Source of the DNA: a bacterium
Lineage (GTDB): Bacteria > Bacillota_I > Bacilli_A > RF39 > UBA660
Length of the DNA stretch: 14,277 nucleotides
Reading direction: 5' to 3'
NCBI GenBank assembly: GCA_004560915.1
Contig: SFTR01000013.1
Location: 1 to 14,277 of the forward strand
Below, one piece after another: positions 8,826 through 13,945 of the stretch. The notes beneath the pieces were generated by a model. That model did no database searches. It had not been told where the DNA came from and worked only from the letters and a program-made list of their open reading frames with translations. The position numbers and the translations under genes were made by a program. Each line of letters begins with the position of its first letter. The stretch's first letter is position 1.

Positions 8826-9574
8826 ATAGTATTCATTGATATTAATTGATATTTAAAGAAATCTCCATCTTTAATTTCTCTAAACTTAATCTTTTTTTCT
8901 AAAATTTCAAAGCCATAATCATTAATAAAAGTCTCATTAAAATTATTAATGTCATTACTATCTAAACTTCTAACAAAATCTTTTATTAAACTCTCCTCAA
9001 TATCTTTATCATCTATATCAATTAAATATTCATATATATTTAATTCTATTATATCACCATTTACTTTTTTATCTTTAACATAAATTAAACTTGAATAATC
9101 ATATAGATAATCTTCATCATAATTAAAACATATTTTAATAGGCCCTGCATTAATATTTGGAAGAACATTAATATTAGGATAAAACTTTTCAATATCTTTA
9201 TTAAACAATTCTTTAAACGAATTTATAAAAGATTGTTTATTTAAACAAAAATTTAAATTATCATCACTTGTCTCAAAAACTTCATTTTTATTCTTTGTAA
9301 TATTAACTATATAATAATTCATTATTTCACTTATATTATTTTCATCTATAACACCATTATATTCATTTATTTTTACAAATAAATTGAAGTATGAATTATT
9401 ATATATATTTTTTCTTAAAGTATTAATATTATCATTAAAATTAAGAGACTTATAATATATAAAACTTTTTTCTTTATTTTCTTCTATTTGTTTTTTATTG
9501 TTATTATCTAATATAAATATTGTAAGAATACATATTGAAATTAATATGATAAGTGCAATTATATATTTTTTCAT
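8822..9574 (-). CDS. Membrane-anchored protein of unknown function
   Basis: Not recognised. The 250 residues begin with a lysine and a hydrophobic helix (about 4-22), followed by a polar, strongly Asn/Asp/Ile-rich domain predicted to lie outside the cell. No lipobox Cys is seen, so an uncleaved signal anchor is most likely. The start ATG overlaps the stop of the M15 fusion gene by one base (TAATG), with GGAGG upstream, so the two are probably co-translated and may work together at the cell surface. Asn and Lys content is higher than in the core genes, which suggests fast-evolving or accessory origin. It ends within the -35 box of the next promoter and no terminator follows. Confidence 0.75.
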   Translation of the reverse strand: MKKYIIALIILISICILTIFILDNNNKKQIEENKEKSFIYYKSLNFNDNINTLRKNIYNNSYFNLFVKINEYNGVIDENNISEIMNYYIVNITKNKNEVFETSDDNLNFCLNKQSFINSFKELFNKDIEKFYPNINVLPNINAGPIKICFNYDEDYLYDYSSLIYVKDKKVNGDIIELNIYEYLIDIDDKDIEESLIKDFVRSLDSNDINNFNETFINDYGFEILEKKIKFREIKDGDFFKYQLISMNTI

Positions 9575-10812
9575 TACCTAGCATTCCTCCAATCAATTTC
9601 AAAGTGCATTCCATCTATTTTTGTACCTTTACCATTTCTTCCCCAATTACCGCCCCATATGAATCCAAGTGGTTCAAAAACTTTTTTCCATAAAACATAA
9701 TTAACATTTCTAGGATCGCTTTCGCCACCTATAGCATTTATAAAATTGTTGTATTTTTCTAAACTTCTACCATAAGGAGTTGAATATTTTTTTCCATTAA
9801 TAGTATAGCTTTCGCTAGGATTTATATCTATTGCAATTCCATAAGCATGAGTACTAATTGTTTTGGTATTACTTATATATCGTATAGATATAGGTCCACT
9901 AACCACTATTTGATTAGGTTCATATTTTATTCCATCTATTCCAACTGTAATTATTTGACAAAATTTTTCCTGAACTTTTTTCCATGTTGAAGAAGCAAGT
10001 CTATGAACAGTCCAATTATATTTGGTTCCATTAGAACATGTAGTTGATACATTAACTAGATTTGTTTTTTTCCATGATGGGTCCATCTCAATACTATTAC
10101 GATTAGATGTATCATTTACTGCTGCTTTATCATAGTAAGCAAATGATCCAAAGATTCCTTTTTTAGCAGAACATAATTGATATTTTCCGTTCTTATTACA
10201 ATTGGAAGTTTTTCCACTATCAGGCGTGAATGTACCAGGATTACTAGCATCAGAAATAGTTGTGTTAGAGCTATTACTCCCGCTATTACTATTAGTTCCA
10301 CTATTAATATTTTCTTTTTTATTATTTTCTTCTATTTTTTTATCAATAATAGTTTTTACATTATCAAGTCTTTTTTTAAGAGATTTTTTTGTATCAATAT
10401 CTTTTATTTCATTAATTTTATTTACAGCATCATAATAATCATTATATTTAGAAGATGATTCAGCTTTACTAATGGAATCTACTGCTATGTCATAATACTT
10501 TTGATTAATTACATCACTTGAAGTATTACTTAAGCAATCTTTATATTCACCATTCGTTAAAGAAACTTTTACTAATACACTAACAAAAGTAGGTATAAAA
10601 AATACAACTACTGCAGCAATACAATTATTAACAAGTTGTTTTTTAGCTTTCGCAAGTAAATCTTCTTCTCCTACTTTAATAGTTTTCAAAAGTGTTATCA
10701 TACCCGTTAAAATTAATAATATTGGAACAACAATCTTAATAATTAAAATTGCAATATTAACAATACGCATTACACTCAAAACAGTTGGATTATCACATAT
10801 TTGTAAAATCAT
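9574..10812 (-). CDS. Two-helix VirB2/Mbov_0395-like membrane domain fused to an M15 peptidase
   Basis: Protein of 412 residues in three parts. Residues about 1-88 have two hydrophobic helices joined by a basic loop (GEEDLLAKAKKQL) and end in AAVVVFFIPTFV, the pattern I associate with VirB2/T4SS-pilin (Mbov_0395-like) proteins. Residues about 105-205 are a charged, coiled-coil-like segment and a Ser/Asn/Thr-rich linker. Residues about 210-412 are an M15-type zinc peptidase domain: STHAYGIAIDI gives His322 and Asp329, and GFIWGGNW then DGMHFEID give Asp400 and His403. M15 enzymes cut peptide cross-bridges or stems of peptidoglycan (D-Ala-D-Ala or L-Ala-D-Glu type). Six Cys lie outside the helices. 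Second gene of the operon, 15 bases after the TasA-like gene, with ribosome site GAGGTG. The peptidase call is firm; the pilin-like call rests on pattern only. Confidence 0.85.
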   Translation of the reverse strand: MILQICDNPTVLSVMRIVNIAILIIKIVVPILLILTGMITLLKTIKVGEEDLLAKAKKQLVNNCIAAVVVFFIPTFVSVLVKVSLTNGEYKDCLSNTSSDVINQKYYDIAVDSISKAESSSKYNDYYDAVNKINEIKDIDTKKSLKKRLDNVKTIIDKKIEENNKKENINSGTNSNSGSNSSNTTISDASNPGTFTPDSGKTSNCNKNGKYQLCSAKKGIFGSFAYYDKAAVNDTSNRNSIEMDPSWKKTNLVNVSTTCSNGTKYNWTVHRLASSTWKKVQEKFCQIITVGIDGIKYEPNQIVVSGPISIRYISNTKTISTHAYGIAIDINPSESYTINGKKYSTPYGRSLEKYNNFINAIGGESDPRNVNYVLWKKVFEPLGFIWGGNWGRNGKGTKIDGMHFEIDWRNAR

Positions 10813-10827
10813 TACTACACCTCACAA

Positions 10828-11367
10828 TCAATTACTATCTTTAACATTGATGATACCACTAAATGTCTTACCTTGATTATAATTTTGACTTTCATCTAGA
10901 TTCTTAAATGTTATTACTATACTATATCTATGTTTCATGCCTGGGCTTATACTAACTTTGGTTTTAATTGCATCCCCACTAACAGATTTTTCTTCTACAT
11001 TAGTACAACTACCACTCATTATATCATTAGAATTCATACTATCACATACAGCACTTATAGTTAACTCATCATTAATTATTTCATTTTTATATTCTTTCCA
11101 TATTAAATCATACACTGCATCTAACGTACCTGTATTTTCTACAGTAACAGTTTTAGTAATAGTTTCACCTGGTTTAAAACCATTCTTATATATTAATGGA
11201 CTATTATCACTATATTTAAGTTCTAAAGTTCCAGTTGTTACCTCTACTTCATCAGAACTGTATGCAAACTCAGCACGAAAATATCCATAACTAAATCCAA
11301 CAGTACCAATGAATATAAATAATAAAATAAAACCAAATATTATTTTTTCTTCTTTTCCCATTTTCAT
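10828..11367 (-). CDS. TasA/camelysin-like secreted protein
   Basis: Protein of 179 residues with a short basic start, one hydrophobic segment (about 9-27) ending in GYFRAEF, and a beta-rich exported domain. TGTLELKYSD, FKPGETITKTVTVENTGTLDAVYDL and a late SPGMKHRYSIVITF match the layout of TasA/CalY-type proteins, which use a SipW-like signal peptidase and form matrix fibres. Two Cys (AVCDSM and GSCTNV) could pair. No sipW-like gene is in the window, so processing is uncertain and it may stay anchored. First gene of the surface operon. The ribosome site before the ATG is weak (GAAGATAG). A divergent stand-alone domain of this fold with another role is the main alternative. Confidence 0.7.
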   Translation of the reverse strand: MKMGKEEKIIFGFILLFIFIGTVGFSYGYFRAEFAYSSDEVEVTTGTLELKYSDNSPLIYKNGFKPGETITKTVTVENTGTLDAVYDLIWKEYKNEIINDELTISAVCDSMNSNDIMSGSCTNVEEKSVSGDAIKTKVSISPGMKHRYSIVITFKNLDESQNYNQGKTFSGIINVKDSN

Positions 11368-11389
11368 ATTATCACTATCTTCTATATTT

Positions 11390-11398
11390 ATAATAGCA
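11390..11398 (-). promoter_or_regulatory. Possible extended -10 promoter of the surface operon
   Basis: Minus-strand TGCTATTAT (11398-11390) is an extended -10 box. No good -35 is seen at 16-18 bases. Predicted start is near 11383, leaving a leader of about 16 bases before the TasA-like gene. Confidence 0.4.
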
Positions 11399-11489
11399 TA
11401 CTTTATCGCTAATTAAAACATTTTTAAAAAGATATAAAATTTAATTTTATAAAGAACTTATTCAACTATTCATTAATTTTCTCCTAGAG

Positions 11490-11536
11490 AAAAAAAGAAT
11501 CTTAAGTATGTTTTATATACCAAAAATTCTTTTTTT
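11490..11536. terminator. A/T-rich bidirectional hairpin
   Basis: An exact 11-bp inverted repeat (AAAAAAAGAAT with ATTCTTTTTTT) encloses a smaller GTAT/ATAC helix. Either strand has a run of seven T at the end of the stem, so it could end transcripts in both directions. It separates the minus-strand surface operon from the plus-strand promoter at 11543. The A-T-only outer stem makes termination strength doubtful. The rest of 11399-11489 shows no convincing gene. Confidence 0.45.
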
Positions 11537-11542
11537 ACATTT

Positions 11543-11571
11543 TTGACATAATTTTTAACGTATGTTAAATT
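11543..11571 (+). promoter_or_regulatory. Plus-strand promoter of the small-peptide gene
   Basis: Perfect TTGACA (11543-11548), a 17-base spacer and TAAATT (11566-11571). The spacer ends in TGT, giving an extended -10 TGn. Predicted start is near 11578. The first strong plus-strand promoter of the window, it reads towards the 32-residue peptide gene. Confidence 0.7.
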
Positions 11572-11587
11572 ACTCATCGAAACGTTA

Positions 11588-11653
11588 AGGGCGTCATCTC
11601 AATATATTTAATTTAATTATTTTTTTAATTTTATTTTTTTATAAGGAGATGGT
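11588..11653 (+). promoter_or_regulatory. Leader with ribosome-site-masking and long-range pairing elements
   Basis: In the predicted leader, GUCAUCUC (11593-11600) can pair with GAGAUGGU (11646-11653), covering the end of the AAGGAG ribosome site up to the start codon (six Watson-Crick and two G-U pairs). The overlapping segment AGGGCGUCAUC (11588-11598) can instead pair with GAUGGCGCCCU at 11780-11790, after the coding region (11 pairs, one G-U). The two helices share bases 11593-11598 and exclude each other. Between them the leader is almost pure A/U. Confidence 0.6.
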
Positions 11654-11752
11654 ATGTATATGAACAAGAAAAATGTATTAATTGCATCTTTGATTTTCAT
11701 AATAATACTTTTAATTCTAGTTATTCTTATAATTACAATTAAAAACACCTAA
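11654..11752 (+). CDS. 32-residue single-helix membrane peptide, candidate type I toxin
   Basis: An AAGGAG site 5 bases upstream leads into a 32-codon frame: MYMNKK, an almost wholly Ile/Leu/Val segment of about 20 residues starting at NVLIASL, then TIKNT and a TAA stop. This layout (short basic end, one membrane helix, polar tail) is common to type I toxin peptides and to other small membrane proteins. An in-frame ATG at 11660 is a second possible start. It has its own promoter, a structured leader and a hairpin cluster that begins in the stop codon, and is the only plus-strand coding unit I support in the window. I do not recognise a named family. It could instead be a regulatory small membrane protein. 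Confidence 0.6.
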   Translation: MYMNKKNVLIASLIFIIILLILVILIITIKNT

Positions 11753-11838
11753 CTCTCGTTAGGCCTTACACTTTTAAGTGATGGCGCCCTCAGGGGGCGA
11801 GTTAATTGTAAGGTTTTCTTTACAACACATTCTGCAAA
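11738..11838 (-). ncRNA. Candidate antisense RNA to the small-peptide mRNA
   Basis: On the minus strand CCTAAC-GAGA-GTTAGG is followed by TGTTTTTAATT, a good intrinsic terminator at about 11763-11738. No minus-strand gene lies directly upstream: the nearest ends at 12016 behind another hairpin. The terminator therefore implies a short minus-strand RNA covering the whole 3' region of the peptide mRNA. A weak extended -10 (TGATATTAC, 11853-11845) would start it near 11838, giving about 100 nt. The terminator is convincing; the promoter is not. Confidence 0.35.
11748..11821 (+). terminator. Hairpin cluster and probable end of the small-peptide transcript
   Basis: Nested stems: CCTAAC/GTTAGG with loop TCTC (11748-11763), then an outer CCTTACA/TGTAAGG stem (11764-11770 with 11807-11813) that encloses CACTT/AAGTG and CGCCC/GGGCG hairpins and is followed by TTTTCTTT. 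This GC-rich, fully structured block is unlike the surrounding A/T-rich DNA. On the plus strand the outer stem with its T-rich tail is the likely terminator. The first hairpin contains the stop codon of the peptide gene. Confidence 0.6.
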
Positions 11839-11907
11839 AGCATCGTAATATCAAGGAATAATTAAGATTTTGAGTTTAAAAAGATTTGCAAAAAAATCCT
11901 AAAATTT

Positions 11908-11964
11908 GATGGGTAAACGTTGGGTATGATGGGTAGAAGTATGGGTACACCCATCATTTGCGGG
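11908..11964 (+). repeat. GATGGGTA repeats with five GGG runs
   Basis: GATGGGTA occurs at 11908-11915 and 11928-11935, with GGGTA variants at 11922 and 11943 and a fifth GGG at 11962. The first four GGG runs are separated by 8, 6 and 9 bases. ATGATGGGT (11926-11934) is also the exact reverse complement of ACCCATCAT (11949-11957). The strand asymmetry is striking in such an A/T-rich region. It could be a binding site array, a structured RNA segment or a G-quadruplex former. The rest of 11822-11978 shows no gene that I can support. Confidence 0.6.
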
Positions 11965-11978
11965 CTCAATTTTAACTT

Positions 11979-12017
11979 AAAAAGTGGTCTATTCGAAATG
12001 AATAGATCACTTTTTTT
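11979..12017 (+). terminator. Strong hairpin terminator, best on the plus strand
   Basis: Stem AAAAAGTGGTCTATTC / GAATAGATCACTTTTT with loop GAAAT and a T run of seven. On the plus strand all 16 positions pair (one G-U). On the minus strand the same position is an A-C mismatch, and the T run is five long. It can serve as terminator for the minus-strand gene ending at 12016 and for any plus-strand RNA coming from the left. Confidence 0.85.
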
Positions 12018-12552
12018 ATATTTCTCTACTAGTTCTTTCTATTTCTACTTTTACTTCAGTAGATTCTCCTCTATATTGTTCAATAATAGTATTTTTATCT
12101 AAAATATCATCTATATCTTTATCAACATTTATTTGCATTGTTTCCATATAGAACCAATCTCTAGAAATAATATACTTATGTTTATCAGTAATAAAGACTA
12201 TAGCTACATCATAAGATATTTCATACTCGTCATTATAATTAATTAAATCATTAACAATCTCTATTGACTTTATAGTTTCATTAACTTCAATACTATCAGT
12301 TTTAACATCATTTAAGAAAAATTCAAATTTATCTTCTTTGGATATTTTCTCTAATGTGAAGTACGTAATGTCATCATCATCTCCAGCTAAGCTTCCTTCA
12401 TGCATTAAATTAGATATGACAACAGAATATAAATCAAAATCAATCTTAATATTTCCATATACTGGATATGTATAATTAATATTTATGATTTTTTTACCAA
12501 TCAAAGATTTTAAGATTTCTATTTCTTTTATTTTAAATTCTTGTTTAATCAT
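12016..12552 (-). CDS. Putative immunity protein of the toxin-like cassette
   Basis: Not recognised by family. It has 178 residues, is acidic with no signal or membrane helix, rich in Ile/Asp/Glu, and predicted cytoplasmic. One base separates its ATG (12552) from the stop of the toxin-like gene. A longer reading from TTG at 12573 would translate the AAGGAG ribosome site, so the ATG is preferred. A small acidic cytoplasmic protein directly downstream of a polymorphic-toxin-like gene is the usual layout of an immunity gene; that role is inference from position and composition. It ends at a strong terminator. Confidence 0.6.
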   Translation of the reverse strand: MIKQEFKIKEIEILKSLIGKKIININYTYPVYGNIKIDFDLYSVVISNLMHEGSLAGDDDDITYFTLEKISKEDKFEFFLNDVKTDSIEVNETIKSIEIVNDLINYNDEYEISYDVAIVFITDKHKYIISRDWFYMETMQINVDKDIDDILDKNTIIEQYRGESTEVKVEIERTSREI

Positions 12553-12553
12553 T

Positions 12554-13030
12554 TTATTTCTTCTCCTTTTCAAAATGTATTCTCTGTCCTTTAATCTTAG
12601 GATTTGCTTTTGAACTATTAATATTTATATCAACTGCGGGTGAATTACCACTTTTACTAGTCTTAGTAATAACTCTATAAGTTATAACAGTCTCATCTGG
12701 TAAACGAACTATTGTAGCATTACCATGTATTGTTTTAGAATAATACCCTTTAGATATCTTATTAAAGAAATTATTAGCTTCTGATATTGGATTATCAGTA
12801 TAAATAACTCTTTTTTTATTAGATGTTCCTTTTTTACCAAAGTACCCGCCTTTAGTTGTAGGATATTCACTTGCCATTGCCTTTGCATTTTTATTAATAT
12901 TATATGTTTTAATACTATTTAGTACATTTTCTAATCCCTGAACAAGTGATGAGTAAGTTTGTTGTTGTAATGATAATTGTCCAGAAGTACCAACTCCAGT
13001 ACTTCCACCTATCCCACTAACTCTTCCCAT
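12554..13030 (-). CDS. Small toxin-like protein with a polymorphic-toxin-type C-terminal domain
   Basis: Protein of 158 residues. The first 20 residues are Gly/Ser/Thr-rich, and a helical Gln/Asn-rich segment follows. From about residue 80 a basic beta-rich domain ends in GNSPAVDINI ... KIKGQRIHFEKEKK. This ending resembles the C-terminal toxin domain seen at the tip of LXG-type and phage-associated polymorphic toxins, as I recall it; I cannot check this. There is no LXG or other delivery domain, no signal peptide and no membrane helix, so it would be a detached toxin module or a cassette. The start ATG has AGGAGG 7 bases upstream. It overlaps the DUF4417-like gene by 14 bases and is followed after 1 base by the putative immunity gene, so all three are probably co-translated. 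Confidence 0.6.
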   Translation of the reverse strand: MGRVSGIGGSTGVGTSGQLSLQQQTYSSLVQGLENVLNSIKTYNINKNAKAMASEYPTTKGGYFGKKGTSNKKRVIYTDNPISEANNFFNKISKGYYSKTIHGNATIVRLPDETVITYRVITKTSKSGNSPAVDININSSKANPKIKGQRIHFEKEKK

Positions 13031-13745
13031 TTAACTTCCTCCTATTAGATTCTCTAATAGAATTATCAGGAATTATAATTTTAACATTTTTTTCGATAGC
13101 ATATTTAAATATATCATTAATTTTATCATCATTTGGAGTTGAAGTATACACTACTATAGCATTTAGTTTTAAATGATCAACAGTATATTTAATAGCTTTT
13201 TCTAGTTTATTTCTATCTTCTTTATCAGTTAGGCAAGACATAGCACTAAAACATACAACTTTACATTCCTCTATGCCATCAATCATCATAGGAAATGAAC
13301 TTTCATCTGTATAAGTCATATTAGGTATTGATACAATACCTAGTTCGTTAGCAAACCAAAGAGATACTAGTCTAGAATCAAATATTCTTCCTTCATTAAT
13401 AGTAGGATAAATATTTCCTACTAGACTGTAATCAGGTGATATTATCATTTTTACACCGTGGAATCTCTTTTTATAAAAATCTAATTTATCCTCGATATTA
13501 TATTTAATTGCATTTAGCAATCCATCATAATCATCAAATTTTTCATCCCATAAATAGAAACATGGTGCTGTTAATAATGTTTTAGTATACTTACCTGGCT
13601 CATTATATAAAGCCAAATAATCTGGATATACTTCTAAATCACATTTTAGATTTGGCATCCTACCAGATTTAGATGGTGTAGTAGTATTAAGTATTTTAAG
13701 AAATTCTAGTCGAGTTTTTCTTTCTATATCATCAACTTTCCTCAT
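13017..13745 (-). CDS. DUF4417-like protein
   Basis: Soluble protein of 242 residues matching the DUF4417 pattern as I know it: FYLWDEKFDD near the middle, VKMIISPDYSLVGNIYPT (the family has a PDFS-like motif), a helix with WFANELGIVSIPNMTY, then VVCFSAMSCL and a C-terminal Rossmann-like alternation ending in IVVYTSTP. The family occurs widely in phages and mobile elements of Firmicutes, and its biochemical role is not known to me. The ATG at 13745 has AGGTG 5 bases upstream. A short frame ends just inside its start (see 13732-13785), and the gene runs into the toxin-like gene by 14 bases. The context suggests an accessory cassette. Confidence 0.72.
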   Translation of the reverse strand: MRKVDDIERKTRLEFLKILNTTTPSKSGRMPNLKCDLEVYPDYLALYNEPGKYTKTLLTAPCFYLWDEKFDDYDGLLNAIKYNIEDKLDFYKKRFHGVKMIISPDYSLVGNIYPTINEGRIFDSRLVSLWFANELGIVSIPNMTYTDESSFPMMIDGIEECKVVCFSAMSCLTDKEDRNKLEKAIKYTVDHLKLNAIVVYTSTPNDDKINDIFKYAIEKNVKIIIPDNSIRESNRRKLNGKS

Positions 13746-13785
13746 ATGAGCACCTGTTGATTGGTGATTTAAGTCTATTATTCAC
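13732..13785 (-). CDS. Possible 17-codon leader peptide before the DUF4417-like gene
   Basis: GTG at 13785 follows a GGTGA site by 5 bases and opens the frame MNNRLKSPINRCSYEES, which stops at TGA 14 bases inside the DUF4417-like gene. An in-frame ATG at 13797 would add four residues. TCACC inside this frame can pair with GGTGA before it or, partly, with the AGGTG ribosome site of the next gene. It may be a coupling leader, a lost N-terminus of the next gene by frameshift, or chance. Confidence 0.25.
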   Translation of the reverse strand: MNNRLKSPINRCSYEES

Positions 13786-13838
13786 GATTTTCACCATTCC
13801 TTTCTAATATTAATTGACATAATATTCTTAAATAATTT

Positions 13839-13866
13839 TTGAAATTTTGAACCTTCATGATATAAT
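13839..13866 (+). promoter_or_regulatory. Plus-strand promoter of a predicted small RNA
   Basis: TTGAAA (13839-13844), a 16-base spacer ending in TGA, and a perfect TATAAT (13861-13866), giving an extended -10 TGnTATAAT. Predicted start is near 13873. It faces away from all neighbouring genes, which are on the minus strand. Confidence 0.75.
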
Positions 13867-13872
13867 AGACTT

Positions 13873-13937
13873 GTAACCAGATCTATTTGATCATTGGTTC
13901 TTAGTACTTTGTTATCGCAAGTAACAAGGTACTTTTT
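13873..13937 (+). ncRNA. Predicted small RNA of about 65 nt with two hairpins
   Basis: About 65 bases lie between a strong promoter and a plus-strand terminator. Hairpin 1 is AACCA-GATC / GATC-AU-UGGUU (13875-13899) with a UAUUU loop and a 2-base bulge. Hairpin 2 is AGUACUUUGUUA / UAACAAGGUACU (13903-13914 with 13922-13933), with all 12 positions paired including one U-G. No coding frame with a ribosome site is present. It runs antisense to the intergenic stretch between the ImmA/IrrE-like and DUF4417-like genes, so it could act on read-through RNA there or on distant targets. Confidence 0.55.
13903..13937 (+). terminator. Intrinsic terminator of the predicted small RNA
   Basis: Stem of 12 bp with loop TCGCAAG, followed by five T and ATTTG. 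On the minus strand the same hairpin has a C-A mismatch and is followed by AAG, not a T run, so it works only for plus-strand RNA. It lies 8 bases beyond the stop codon of the ImmA/IrrE-like gene. Confidence 0.85.
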
Positions 13938-13945
13938 ATTTGCAA

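Noticed and set aside
10116..10301. Second minus-strand frame inside the M15 fusion gene
   Set aside because: It lies out of frame within the Ser/Asn linker and peptidase start, has no own ribosome site or recognisable motif, and the main frame is uninterrupted, so no frameshift needs explaining.
11455..11488. Minus-strand AGGAG followed by ATG-AAT-AGT-TGA upstream of the TasA-like gene
   Set aside because: The spacing is good, but the frame is only three codons and lies upstream of the predicted promoter start of that operon. Chance is likely.
11920..12102. Plus-strand frame of 60 codons beginning in the GGG-rich repeats
   Set aside because: It has no ribosome site, runs through the hairpin terminator and then opposite the coding sequence of the minus-strand gene. 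Its C-terminal half is the low-complexity shadow of that gene.
13814..13819. TTGACA on the plus strand near 13814 as a second promoter
   Set aside because: No -10-like hexamer is found 16-18 bases downstream. The promoter at 13839-13866 explains the small RNA better.
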